Source: Aldrovandia affinis
Lineage: Eukaryota > Chordata > Actinopteri > Notacanthiformes > Halosauridae
Assembly: GCA_029706075.1 (NCBI GenBank)
Contig: JAINUG010000147.1
Coordinates: forward strand, 740,501-804,500
Length of the DNA stretch: 64,000 nucleotides
Reading direction: 5' to 3'
The position numbers and the translations under genes were made by a program. Of the stretch, positions 34,870-48,080 are shown piece by piece. Below the pieces are notes generated by a model, which did not search any database, had not been told where the DNA came from, and saw only the letters and a list, made by a program, of their open reading frames with translations. Position 1 is the stretch's first letter; each line of letters starts with the position of its first letter.

Positions 34870-37800
34870 ATAGTTTGATAACTGACTGCATTTAAAAACA
34901 TCGACTCGCAATACATTTTTTCAATGGCGGTGGAGAGCGTGCACTAATGTTACTTGTTAGGAAACTGGGAACACTAGAGGCTACTCACAGAAGAAAAAGG
35001 TTTCATTCAAAAGTTAATCAATAAAAAAACGAAATTACTGAGGTTATTTCAGGTACCCTATCCTCTGGCTGACAGTAAATGATGTTAATGTAACGTGGCA
35101 AGTTATGGCTTTGATTATGGCAGCTATAATTGCTGCAAGTCATACATATTTTCCACAGATTATCAAACGTCACAGCATGCCATCCGCTCCCATCATCTCT
35201 GCCTGCTGCAACTGATGCCCTTGCTCCTCTGACAGGTGTTACTCCCAAAGTAATCTATTTAACATAGACTCATGCGATAATACTTCATGTACTAGCAATT
35301 GTCAATTATCTCTCACCGAATTTATAGTTTCCTCTTGCATGTTGCCTTCATTTTGAACATGCCATGCCATGTCTTCCTTCTTTTGGTTATCTAAACCGTG
35401 GAACAAATCACTCTTTGTTTAAGACCTGTTTTTCATAGATTGGTAGTCTCTCTTCACTAATTGGACAATTTAATTAGGACTGAATGTGTACCTGCTGTGC
35501 ATGCATATTTTAGCAATATGACAACCGCATTTATTGTGCAAAAAAAAGCCATAAAAATTGAGTGACGTTTTTACCTTTTTACACATTTTAAATGTTATAT
35601 GCCACCTTCATAGACTCATCTTCAGCAGACTGCTTCACTGCATGACAGGCAGGGCCGAATTTTCCCGTCCCACTCTCATTTTAATCAATAACGTCAATAT
35701 GCCACGGGAAAGTTGTTTATCTGCTCTCACGCTGGCGCAAGGTATAATCAGGACTCAAATCATGAGATCAAATGAAGGACCAATGCAGCTGTCTAGCCGC
35801 TTTTCTTGTTCTATAAAGAACATAGACGGGTGTTAGCCAGACTCAAGCCACAAGCGTGGCTACTGTACCTACATCTGCCTGTGAATGTTACGACGTGTGT
35901 TCCACTCAATATTGGGATCGACAGATACATTGACTGCAATTCTCTGCCTCTAAAGGTCATGAGCGCAAATGGTCTTCAGACGACCGGAGCCTAAGGTTTG
36001 CGGGAAGAATCTTTAAAGTACAAAACGGTGACCACTAGCCTAAGTGAGATCAGTTGGCGGACTGCCTTTCAGTTGCACTGTTCCTATAAATATCTGATCA
36101 GTCACATGCCTGTACACTTCAAAACCACCAGCAGGCTGACAGGAAGACAGTGCAGCGTGGAACATAGGGCCTGAAATATTCATGCCGTATTTCATATCCG
36201 ATTCTTTCAACAGCCGCAGTGGCGAAAGAAAAAAGCTTCAACAGCCTGGCTCTGGCTAAAATAAGAGTATTCCGCAGTGGAGAGGGAACATGTGAACGGC
36301 AAATATGAAAGATTATCTAGTGCAAGCAAATTAATTCAGCCCCTTGAAGAAAGACATTGGCCACACATGGCCATGATGGATGTGACTAAATTAAAGATCT
36401 GAATCACTCCATGGTTGTCCATGAAATATATTTCAAAGCAGTAGAAAAATTCTAATTTTTTTACATTTATTTTCTTGCTTGCAGGATAGTGTGTAACCCT
36501 ATATTTATGCTGTAAAATTCCATTTGTCCAAGACAACAATACATGCGGTTGTCCACCAAATTAAATCTGGCCAACTGGCAGGGCTCCTTATTGAGTCTGT
36601 GAACCTGTACCTTTAAGAAACACACTTCTGCATGAAAAATCCTGTCATAAACACCCAGAGAGCATAAACAATCTTGGCTCAGCAACTCGGTTCTTGGTCT
36701 GTGTTACGCATGACTCCAGAAGGAGAGGGAGGCATGGAGATCTTGTAAATATTTCACTTCCCTGCTCTCACAAACATGTACGTTCTCTCACGCTCAGCAT
36801 CGCTCTACATAGAGATGCCAATCCATCAACCAAGAACAAGTAACAGTGAAAGCTTGCATGCTGTCGCCAGTTGGAATTAAATCAAATTAGTGTGAATTGC
36901 ACACTGTGATGAAACTCTGTGATGGCCCTTAGTGCACACTGTCAGGTCCCAATGACTCCGAGCTCTGGCCACGTGCTGTAAGTCTCTATTGGAGGATGAC
37001 CCTTGGCTCACCTATTAACACGTTCAGAGAATTGGCAGGGATATACAGTATAGCACTTCCCAACATGATCTGACTGCTTAGACTGTAAAAAGTAAGAACG
37101 TCAAGGATGACGATAATACTGCTTTTATGAAGATACACTTGAATAATGTAAAATTCAATTTCTGTGTCTGTACAGTAAACATTAAAATTATGGTAAAATA
37201 TCACACCAGCTATCACAGAGATAGCTGGCACTTCTCAAACAAGATCATATCATCTTACAGTCAGTGATATAAAAAAGAAAAATACCTAAAACATTTTAAA
37301 AAAATAGCTTGAGGCAAAGAGAATTTAACTAATGTAAACATTTATATCTAAAATCCCCCTGTGTCAGTTTATGCCTCCGCGCTCTGTACCATAATCCACT
37401 TATGCCATCCTCCTACCTGTAGGGTTTCTTATTCAGAAGAAAGACAGATAGCACATATTGTGAGCTCAGGGCCTCATGGCATGGCACAACACCGCCCGCT
37501 CTGTCCTCTCGAGCACTTCCTGTCAGGGTGCCATTTCATTAGTCCTCACCTGAGCTCCGAGCAAGTCCAGCAGAGCCACTGCGTGTGCTGGAGTTCCTTC
37601 TGCTCCACGAGCAGCTGTGTACCACAGGTTCTCAAAATATGGCCCAGGACCCAAGCCCTCGAAAGGCTCGAGGCCCTTTCGCATCGGTATGCTCGCTGGA
37701 GAGGTAACGTCAGCGTTTTTAATCATTCCAAGGAAGTCCTTCTATCCTTTTTTATTATTTATTTATTTATTTCGTTTTACTAAATGTTCACGCGTTAATG

Positions 37801-39585
37801 AAATGTTACATTCTCAGTCACCAGATTTATCGTTTTTAATTTTGTTGTCCTGTAGAGTTGTGTGATGACTGCTGTGAGTTCAAGGAAATATTTGTGAAAA
37901 CCCCAGCTGTGCGAGATACATAAACGCTCCAGCAATCCCTCACAGGAGGCAGATGCGTCGAGGGTGAAGCTATTTTTATGCCTGCACTCAGAAGCGCGTG
38001 TCTGCATGTGTGAGCACATATGATTTACAGTTTGATTGCACAGTGCAAAATGTCCCTGAAGACTAACCGACGACAACACGGCTTCATCATCAGCTAGGAG
38101 CATCGTCAAATCATGGTGACACCTTTAGGGGACGGGTGGGGCGGGGGCGTCATATATCACAGAGTACTGGCACCGGTGACGGTTGAAGGAGTCACCTTAA
38201 TTTCATGGAGGTGGCACAGGACACCTGGGTCTCTGCACATGTGAGAGCATTTGATGACAGTGACAAATACATCCCTGCACATCGAGCTTGACTACTGCAG
38301 AAACAGGTTGTTTGTCATGATGGTTTCAAAAGCGTTTCTCTTTTAAACAAAGTGAATGGTTCTTCTTGGAAACAAATTTGGTTTTCAAGATAATATGAGA
38401 TTAAATTTAGATGCATGTATATGCTTCTTGTTTATTTTATTTTAAACTCTTTCGTGGTGGAATCCAAGGGGGTCATTTTAATAAATTATTGAACAACAAA
38501 GCCTTTATTTCATACCAGAAAAAATATAAGTATGAAAGTGTCTGCTATTGCTGAGAATCAAAATGTTGCAATAATATACATAATTCAGTTATGAAGCAAA
38601 ATATGCTGGGTTTTACAGTACATTTACAGTCTGCCCTCTTGACTTTTCTAAGTATTGAACTTGACGCTTTTCACACTGACTAAAATGGAAGCACAAGGGC
38701 TTCACAAAACTAAAGAGAGACAGGAGGAAAGAGGTGTGAAGGTAAGCTGTGCATCTACATCTTTACTTAGCAGAAGCCCATCAATAATTGGACATACCAG
38801 GCCGGCAAATAGCACACTCCATCACTGACGTGAATGGTAGTCCTTGTCCTCAGCCAAACAGCCCAGCAGTGTAATTTACAGATGAATTGCAATCAAATAT
38901 GTGGCACCTGAGTAGCACCAGTATGTTTAAACATTGTACAAAAATCTTGCCTACCTGCTCCATCTCTCATGAGGTGTTTCCAACATCACTATGAATGCTT
39001 CTGACGTGAGCCTTGTCCTGACAGTCAGGTGCATTCTCTACCCCGGATTCCAGGTCAAAGATAACTCTTTCCATACCTACGTGACTTCTACCTCTTCCAT
39101 CTTTATTTAATCCGTGAACAGAAACTAAATGTCATTTCTTTGTTCTTAAATGTCTCAATCTACACTTCCTCCTAGACTGAATACCAGACGTTAATAAAAT
39201 AAAAAAATTTTAACTGCAATGCGGTAGGTAACTTTTTGGGGAAGGTTGGACGTCCCATTCTTTGTCACCCCACCCCGTGGGCTAATTAGCCCGCCCCCCA
39301 TCACCTTGCCCGCGGGGTGGAGGAGAGGCACGATGCCAGGCTGCGCGGCACCCTGACATGGGCCCATCTCCAAGTATGAATCCTATTACCGACCTCTCCC
39401 GCTTATCAAGCCCCTGACACCTCCCTGTCAGCCAAAATTCTGTCAAAGATGACTTATATGGCAATGCTTCCTGAAGGCATGCGAGGTGAGCGAAGCCGTG
39501 GGGCCTGAATGCTAATCCGCGGTGTGAAACAGAGGGGGCTGAGGCACGGCACAGTGTCTGGGGAACTGCACTGTGGCTGGAGAGC
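34870..39585. other. intronic sequence without recognised elements
   Basis: About 4.7 kb of mostly AT-rich single-copy-looking sequence. I see no exon with splice support and no terminal repeats. A short (TTTA)n run lies at 37751-37772. Confidence 0.5.
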
Positions 39586-39589
39586 AGAG

Positions 39590-39752
39590 CTGGCAAACTG
39601 ACGGTTGCAGGTGTAATTCCCAGGTGAGGCCCTGCTGTTGTAGCTTTGAGCTAGGTACTTAACCTGGATCACCTCTATAAACACCCAGCTGTATAAAGGA
39701 CACAGAATGGGAGGTGTTGGGTAAGGGTGTCTACTGAGCAATAAATAATCGT
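39590..39752 (+). repeat. SINE family A, diverged copy
   Basis: GGTTGCAGGTGTAATTCCCA, GCCCTGCTGTTGTAGC, GAGCTAGGTACTTAACCTGG, ACACCCAGCTGTATAAAGG and a decayed GGGTAAGGGTGTCTACTGAG tail. Confidence 0.75.
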
Positions 39753-40900
39753 CTGGATCCGTTACTGAAGCGACAGCTGTTCAAGAAGTCACGAAACTGT
39801 CCACCCTCTTGCCGTCTCGTCAGTTGCTATCATAATTGAATCCTGACCGCGCCAGTGCAGACTGTGGCTGAGAGTCCCACGGGCGATTCGTGATCGCCAA
39901 ATGCCTCACACAGGGAAGGGAGGGAGGGTATGCCATAATTAAGGGCATGCATTTTTCACCACCTATGTCAGAAACCTGCAATTCCATCCTCCAACACCAA
40001 GAGGTCGATGGAGGACTTTCTGAAGCTACTTGTTAAGCGATCAATGCATTATGATCTCAAGTAATCATTCAATTACCACAAATGAGGTTCGTAGTAGGCT
40101 AGTCAGCAGTTGGCGCTGCACACACCCACACATAATCATACTGATTGATTTGTAAGTAGGCTACTGTTTTCAAAATATGTCTGTTGACACTTCTATAGGA
40201 CATATCATGCCCATCCTGGAGCAAAGAAACTGTTATGTTGAAATGAGTGGGCGGATAGTTTTAAACCGCACAAACTTATAAAAACTATTGAAAGCAAAGA
40301 AAATGGTTTTTTTGACAGCCTAAAAGCAAAATAAAAATATAAAGAACAAAATTGTTATTGATGGGATGCCTTGATTTTTAACATTCAGTTAAGGGAGCAC
40401 AATATTTTATATTTTGGTGTTGAATTTAGTCATTGTTAGATCATTCGTTTTTTTTCGTCTTCCATGACTTGTCATAGAGGTATAAAAACTTGTCCATAAT
40501 AGGCGGACAATTTGCGCCCTTGCACCAACACTCAGAATGGAGCTTAACTGTATAATTGGTGATGTTTATTTGAGTAATTGCCACTAATTACTGAAAATAC
40601 AGTGCCTACAGTGACACCTTGAGGATCAGAAAGAAACTGCAGCTTCTTGAGAGAGGTGGTGAAAAACGTATGCCCTTAGCCATAATCAGCACCCGCCTCC
40701 TCACTCAACAACGGCTCCTCTGGTCAACCTGGTGTCTGTCACACAGTCCTCCGGTGCAGTAACTGCCACGTGAAACAAAATGGTGGCTGTTTGCATGTGT
40801 TTCCGAGGACATGCATGCTAGTCTGTGCCCTGCCCAGCTGGTGGGGAACATTGTAACAATGGGAACTGAGTTACAATTGCAAATGAACATTCTCCTACAG

Positions 40901-41431
40901 CAGCGGTCCCCAACCTTTTTTGCATCACGGACCAGTTTCATGCAAAACCATTTTTCCACAGACGGGGGGGAGAATCACACGCATAACAAAACACAATAAA
41001 GTGCATATTTATATCATTTAATTATTAATTTAATTATTACATTTATAATGTAAATGTGACTCAAATCAACTCAACTTCTTTTAAATGCAGCTTTCTTTTT
41101 TTTGGCAGTCTTGGAGTCTTCTGCTGTCTCATCATTGGGTCTTTGCCCCTTTTCAAAGAAGCTCTCCAGCAATGTTTGTTTTTTACTCATTTTTGCTAGG
41201 GTTAGCTTGTGGGCTTAATTTATTGGTGCATGGAAAAAAACTGCGGCTGAGACAAGTGCGGAAAAGAGGCGCAGACGGAAGTGGTCATTTTTCAAAATAA
41301 AACACCCTGCAGACTGCGATAGTCAATAAAATGGAAATAAAATTAAAATGTTTTTATTCTTTCTGTGCGGCCCGGTACCAAATGATCCACGGTCCGGTAC
41401 TGGTCCGCGGCCCGGTAATTGGACACCACTG
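40901..41431 (-). mobile_element. hAT element, internally deleted, 531 bp
   Basis: The left terminus CAGCGGTCCCCAACC partly matches the inverted right terminus (CAGTGGTGTCCAATTACCGG on the minus strand). It is flanked by an 8-bp TSD with one mismatch (TCCTACAG 40893-40900, TCCTACCG 41432-41439). Inside, the minus strand starts a hAT-like ORF near 41190 (MSKKQTLLESFFEKGQRPND, then Lys-rich), resembling the N-terminus of Charlie/ZBED-type transposases. The catalytic and dimerisation regions are gone, so it is non-autonomous. Confidence 0.88.
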
Positions 41432-42149
41432 TCCTACCGTATAGTGTAGGCCACACCCAGGTATACGAAACCCAGGTTTAAAATCTATTTCCTATGCAGT
41501 CAAGCTAGTCTTAGGGAATGTACATGTTAAACATGCAGTATAGACTTTAGCGTGTAAGGGTGTCCCTGCCTCATAACGTACCCAAACACATTTCCTACCG
41601 CAAGGATGATGCACAATCTGTTCTACGCAAACCCCGGGGTGCTAACTAATATCCTTTGACAGGGAAAGTTATCGCTTTTAAGATTCACCATGAAAATGCC
41701 GATCCTCATCTGCACAGCTTCAATTTGCCTTTCATTAGGCAATTTAAATGTATGTCATTATTGTTCACATCGTTAACTGACAGATGTACACCTCCGCAGA
41801 GGTGAAAGAACGAATGCATCTCTCTCCTCTGTCTTCCTCTACATTCTTCTGTTTGGCGAAACATAATCTTATAAATATGTTAATAGTGTGTCAACGAGGC
41901 CATGGGGTTTGTGGAGGTGAATAACATTTAGAGCACTTTTGTATGGAAGGAACAACTGAGTATTGAGCAGAATTCAAGTCATTTCCTGGAGGGAAACACT
42001 GAGCTGGGTGTATTTGCACACAGGGATGTATTTGCTTCATTTGTTTATTCAAGGGCATTTTCTGCCAGTGAGGTCATGGCGCGCAAAATGCACAGCAACG
42101 ACGTTAATCGGGTAAAGATATAGATATAGAAAACTGACAGACTGTGAAT

Positions 42150-42640
42150 CAAGTTCCGGACTCATTACGGTCAAGCAACTGACTTTGACAACATGGGTGT
42201 CAGACAGATATCCAACACCATGTGACCTCATCATAGTGTCTTTAAACCACTCTTGAGTCGGCTTGTCAGGATTTGGGGGCGTAATCACCTGGTCACCTAA
42301 ATTGGCTTCGTATCCCTTGGCCTTAATTCTACCATGCAGAGTAATAATCGGACCCAATGAATTCCCACAATGATTGCTTACACAATAACAGAACCACCAC
42401 CATATTAAACAGTTGGGAACAGGCAATGTGGGTTTAAGGCTTCCTTTGGTTTTCTCCAAACATAAACCTGTCCAGATGTAGGAAAAAGAGTAAAAGATGA
42501 CTATATTACTTTCTTCCATTGCTCAGAAGTCCAGATTTTGTGCTCATTACACCAGGTTAATTGTGGCTCGTTGGCCTTGGTTACAACCAGTTTCTGAATA
42601 GCAGCCCCATCATAGATATCAGCCTTGTAATGCCCGCAAC
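42150..42640 (-). pseudogene. second Tc1/mariner transposase remnant
   Basis: The minus strand reads HKIWTSEQWKKVI (42510-42550), then in another frame TKGSLKPTLPVPN and NSLGPIITLHGRIKAKGYEA with LGDQV. These blocks correspond to the catalytic-core segment of a Tc1-like transposase different from the copy at 26.4 kb. Stops and frameshifts interrupt it, and no terminal repeats were found. Confidence 0.8.
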
Positions 42641-44159
42641 GTACAGTTTTTGTTGAGACTGGGTCTTTTCCCTTTCTCATAAAAATACATTAAAACTAAA
42701 CATGTTTTGCAACATAGCATATGCATATGATTTGTAACAAGGGCTTTGCTGTTAGATCGGTGAGTTCCAATTAAGTTCCAAGGCTCTAATTCTATAGCAC
42801 CTTTCACCCCACAACTCTCAAAACTGTTCACACCTCTGCGGTGCGTCCTACCTGTTTGTATCTCGGTGTGAGATGTTCGGAATGCGCCTCTGAATGCGCG
42901 CCACCAGTGCTCACAGCCCTCGCCGCTGTGTCCCAGTTACAGAGCGGCACACTATTCCTGTCAGATGGCAGTGATCGGGGATAGACTGCATATAGCTACT
43001 GCGCACAGTAAAAGAGATAAACTTGGCTTTTTTCTGCCAGAAGCTTGTGAATTACTCCACTCCAAGGTCTGCCAAGACAGCTTCCTCCACGTGCATTTCC
43101 ATGGTTCCCACACTCCTGGAAAACATCCACACAGCTCTGCTGGGCTGACCCCTGCCAGCCACCATCAGTGACATCTCAATGTAACAGTTTATTAAATGGC
43201 CTTTTGCACTTAATCTAAACATAAATATAATCACCTTTGTATTGAAAACTTCTGCACATAAATACTTCTCAGAATACATTGGAAATGTTGCATTAGTCCC
43301 TCTCAACAATGTGTCGGGTGCCCACACATTAACAGTCAACGTAGGTGAGGGATACGCATCTCTTCCGATCGGTTTGAACTCTCCTGTAGTACTGTGTGGC
43401 CTGTAATGTGAAAAATAGTGGACATGTTTCAGCTGCAGTGTTCTCTTGTGTGGGCGCAGGTGGTACAGCAGTGAGCAAGGCAAATTGCTGAATGTCGTAG
43501 GGCCTTTGGTAGAAAGACTGACATGAGCCATCATGAGGATCTTAAGGAACATGGTGAAACTGAATATATCTGCATTGAAACAGATTTTCAGTTCATCATT
43601 TTGTAAACTGTGAGTGAGTGAGTTAGCTAAAATTCTGCTAAGCAATGCTGCTAAAGTCCTGCTAAGCAATTATGCAGTTGAATGGAAATTATGTAATTAG
43701 TGATGCAATGTTCCTTAGAGGATTCGCTCACAGACGCTTCGCGGTAGATCATTTTCCGTGACTGAGACGTTGACTTCCGATAGCTTGCATGTGGACCGCG
43801 TTTCGGAAAAAATGCTTGGAAGTCGTTCACCTTCAAAAGGCGTTGCGATCCTCGGGTGAGATGAAAGGCTTTATGCAGATGAGCAGTTCATCCGAGCAAT
43901 GCGGAGAAAAGGCACAGGAAACAGCATGGCGGAGCGTGAGAATTGTGCCCGCTATCAAAGCCCCTGCGCCTAAGTTCAATGCATCAAACAATGATGATGA
44001 TGACAAACTCATCGAAAAAAGGTGCCGCGGTTCCCTCCGTCAAATCTCCCTTCGAACTCAGCCAATGGCTGTAGTACGCTCGCAGCTGACGCAAACAGAG
44101 AGAGAACTCCCTGGTTCTGGTTCCATCCCCGCCCTGCCCTGGTATCTGGAGGGATGAGG

Positions 44160-44434
44160 TCCACCCCACCCCTACACTTTGGATGCCGAAGAATGCCCTT
44201 CCGGTGGTCTGTTAAGCTTCATGAGCCTCAAGGACTATTTGTTTTTCTCTGTATCCCACCATTTTCCAGGAGTTCATCTCGACCGCCTTTTAAGGGGTCA
44301 GGGAATAATTTTCCAGTTTCCCACATTGGCTCTAACGGTCTTCTGGTTTTTTGATTCCCTCTGGAAAATGCCAATTGTGAAGCGCTGTGTGACAAAATGG
44401 CGCTATACAAAAATAAAGATTGATTGATTGATTA
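44160..44434 (+). repeat. unclassified retroposon with (GATT)n tail
   Basis: It ends GTGAAGCGCTGTGTGACAAA, TGGCGCTATACAAAAATAAA, GATTGATTGATTGATT. A GCGCTATA(C)AAA block before a short tandem tail is typical of non-LTR retroposon 3' ends in fish. The 5' limit is uncertain. Confidence 0.5.
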
Positions 44435-45594
44435 AAGATTGAACTCCCTGCCAAAATAAGGCTGATGGAAAAACTGTTCAAACGGTCTCCGTTAAGACGA
44501 GACGCAAAGCGCCGATCACATAAGCAAATGTAACCGGGGAGCCAAAGTTTGGGAGTCAGAGTGTTGGACCACGCCCGGGAAGCTTTCGCAAAAAGAAAGG
44601 CCCCTGGAGCCATTGAGAGAGCGATAACGTTTTCGCAGCCTGCCACTTGAAATGTTCCTCTGCTCAATTGTTCAATGTTCCTCCATGCCAGGTGCCCTTA
44701 CCCCCCATCACACACACATACACACCCTACCCCTCTTTGTTCCCACGAAGAGGTCATTCTGCTTTGAGACGAAAGCAAGGGAGACAGGAGAACTGAGGTG
44801 GCAGTGTATTTTTGGGGAGGAGGCGTGATCGAGGGGGAGGTGTCCAGTGGGGCAGAGATTTTGGTGCAAGTGCAAACTCTGACCCTCTGTGTGCGAATCT
44901 CAAAAATGCACCTCATCCACCTCCCCTTGAGATCTGCATTCCCAGGTTCCTAGGATGGAAGGTTTGTTTTTTGCAGATGGACTGCACACCTTTTAAAGAT
45001 TTGTGAAGTTACATGCCGGTAATGGCATCAAAGGCATTTCAGCGAACCTGCTTCACCGTATCAGTTCATTGCTGGGACCTGAATTCATAGCCCCACTGAC
45101 TGCGCTGTTAAACAGCAGAGCCTGCCTCTATTTATGTCAGGCAGGGATGAGTGTTTCAGGTCCAGAGGGACTCATACTGTTTGAGTGAATCATCTTTCTT
45201 TAAACATCTATTTTGTGTGGCTTGGCAACAAGCGAAACAATGTTACTCATATTGCAGCTGAAACAAAGCCCGGGAAAGGTTGGACAATACTGTGATGATA
45301 GCGGCATTTGTCCAAATACATTTTCCTTGTCTTAATACACCAGAAAATGAAAATCAGATTGTGTTTTCTGTTTTCTTCAGTCTCAAGTAACTGGCTTGGT
45401 CTGAACATTGACAGGATCTTATTTCAGAAATTGAGCCCTCCTGGTTCATTGAACAAGGCAAGGTGACATATGTCACAAACGAGCCAGTGTCTGATAAGAT
45501 GCTGAGACCAAACAGATATAAAAAGCTACATAAAAGAGTCTGTGACATATTTTCCATTTATTTTTGCTACAGCCTTGTTACAGCCCACTATCTC

Positions 45595-45960
45595 ACTCTC
45601 ATGTACTTGCTTCCTGTCGGTCTTTCTTTCTCTCCTCCTCATTTTCAGTTGCTTCATATATCACCTATATGCTTCTCCTTCCCTCTCTCTTCCCATCTTC
45701 TTCCTTTTCTTCCTATCCTCTCTCTTTCCCCTTGCGTTCTGCCCCTCTCACTATCTCCTTCTCCTTTCCTCTTCCTTGAAACCCTCCCTCTTTCTAAACA
45801 TTTCTTCATCTACCTCCTTCTCTCACTTCCAGTCCTTCACCACACTCTTTCCTTCTTATCCTCCTTCCTCCTTCTCTATCCTTCCCTCTAATTCTTTCTC
45901 ACCTTCCCTTCCTCTCCCACCTATCTTTCCTTCCCTCTCTCTCCCTCACACTCTTTCTGA
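45595..45960 (+). repeat. pyrimidine-rich (CT) tract, about 365 bp
   Basis: C+T predominate strongly on the plus strand (CTTCTCCTTCCCTCTCTCTT and similar), giving long Ser/Leu/Pro-rich open frames that are compositional artefacts. Confidence 0.85.
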
Positions 45961-46134
45961 GACATAATGTGATTTTAGGAAGAGCTCTCTGTATTAAAGG
46001 TTCAAAAGTTCAGAATGGGCTGGGTGTCAAGTCTCATTCGGGATGTGAAATAATGAGGGAAGATTTTGATGCCAAGCAAGAGTCTGGAAAACAACACGCG
46101 GAAAGGATGCCAAGGTTCATTAAAAGGACAAATT

Positions 46135-46462
46135 ATTGGCCTCCCGCGCGGTCTAGTGGTTTCAACGTCCGACGCTGGCCACGGCGACCGGGGTTCGATT
46201 CCAGGGGCGAAATTGGCTGTCCGCCCCAGGTAAGGGGAGGGAAGCCGACAAGATGTTCGCTGCGCACAGGAGTGGCCCTGGGGTGCCGGAGTTATGGTTG
46301 ACAGCATGACGAGTGTCATCTCGGAGGAGACGATACTTTGCCTTTGTCACCACTGGTCACGGGGCTACAGCAGCAAACTACGAGGGAGGGATTGACCTAA
46401 AAATAGCGGGTGTAATTGGCTACCAAATTTGGAGAAAAACGGGATAAAATTGGGAAAAAAAT
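46135..46462 (+). repeat. tRNA-Glu-like SINE, family C, copy 5 (internal deletion)
   Basis: The head GGCCTCCCGCGCGGTCTAGT and B box GGTTCGATTCC join directly to AGGGGCGAAATTGGCTGTCC, so about 40 bp just after the tRNA-like part are missing relative to copy 1. Flanked by the 8-bp TSD GACAAATT (46127-46134 and 46463-46470). Confidence 0.9.
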
Positions 46463-47984
46463 GACAAATTCTTTTAAGAGCACATCAGTAACAGAAAACA
46501 GACTGCATACTGCCATTCCTGATGCAGTAGGCCTGGCAGCAGGGAAACGATCACCATATGGGACAAAGATGATGTCTCCATCTTAGAATATGTGTCATGA
46601 CTACATGTAATATAACGTCTCGCCTGGTTAGAAACCGGTGGCTGTGAAGCATGCCAGACAATGAGCGACTGCACTACTTTGAGGCGTATTCTAGCCTCTA
46701 GTGTAAAGATAGCAAAGAGAGTGGGCCATATTGATTGGTTCCTTCAAAACCTTTCTTGATTTTCACCACACTTTACATCCATCAGGTTAAATCACCCCAA
46801 CACCTATGCTCCAGCACCTCTCTGGCGAATGAATCGATGTAGCGCTTACGCAACCGTGAATACATCTCAAGCTTATCGCAGTCAGTCACGAAAAAACAGA
46901 CCGATAACCAAATTGACTGCACTTCACTTTTGATTCTGATACATTGTGCCCATGTCATTTTTGTCTCCCTCGTGCCATTTGTTGAGAGCCTCCTGGATCG
47001 CGGTGTTTTGTTTTGAAAAGCCTGAAGTGTGTTTTTCTGTTTTGCTACATCCTCGGTCATGACAGTGATTGCACTAACTAATGGTTTCTCCTGAACCTTC
47101 CATCTGCATGACATGCTCTTGCTGCTGCAAAATAGAGAAATACTACATCAGTGCTCTGTGTCCCGGCTACAGCAATAAAACCCGGGGCCCTAGCCCTACA
47201 GTCTGGTTGGATCCTGTAAAAGTACGAGGAGAAGGTGACTGGCCCCCGTGGTGATAAGATCGTGGGTCACAGGTCACAGACTTGGAAATGGGGGGGCTTT
47301 GAACCAATGCCGGGTGTTTCATGCATGGCTGTTTCCTCATTATGTTTAGCAACTGTGAGTTCCCTACAGGTCAGGGTTCAGTGGACTGGTCATACTGGAC
47401 CTTATACTGGATAGTGAAGTTAATCTCATTAGGATGGCTGCAGGAACCAGATATCATGGATTTTTCAACTCATGAGATCCAGTAAGCTTGTGTGGATAAT
47501 GCCTCATTACCATCACATGGACATTAAGGGTTATTATTTATTTTATATTTTAAACATGGTAGCCCTGCATGTTCTTGCACCAGTGTATTTCAATAACTTG
47601 CTTTTACCTTAAAAGACAACAATGTGACTTTGCAGACTATTTAGTAGTTTTGGGAATTCCAAATAATTTTTCTTTGCTGGAAACAGTGCTTTTCTGATTT
47701 CTACAATGAAGGGGGTGTGTTGCTGGACCGAACAATTAGAAAAGGTGGACCTACCAAAGCTGATTTTGCCCTAGTCATATTCCTTTTCACGACACTTGAC
47801 AATATCATAACTGACAGAATTGTTCATTTATACAGGTGCAACCACGTGATCATCTTTACCTGACGAAGACCATACTCTGGTCAAAATGTTGTCTGTACTA
47901 GCACGTTAAATCACATTGGGAGCAATCAAACAGTATGCGGGCATTCCTTTGCAGTTTACGTTGAATGGAGCTAAACCATGGTCA

Positions 47985-48080
47985 CTGAAGCTTCCGCCAA
48001 ATCGACAATCACCCCTCTTTCGAAGTCACCGCAATCTCTTTCGAGGCTGATTCATTGGGCATAAGCCCCTTTTATAGTGT
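47985..48080 (+). repeat. family G repeat, fragment
   Basis: CACTGAAGCTTCCGCCAAAT, CGACAATCACCCCTCTTTC and AAGTCACCGCAATCTC match 4004-4075 in order. Confidence 0.6.

Noticed and set aside
45463-45967. Ser/Leu/Pro-rich plus-strand frames
   Set aside because: Consequence of the pyrimidine-rich tract, which lacks stop codons by composition.
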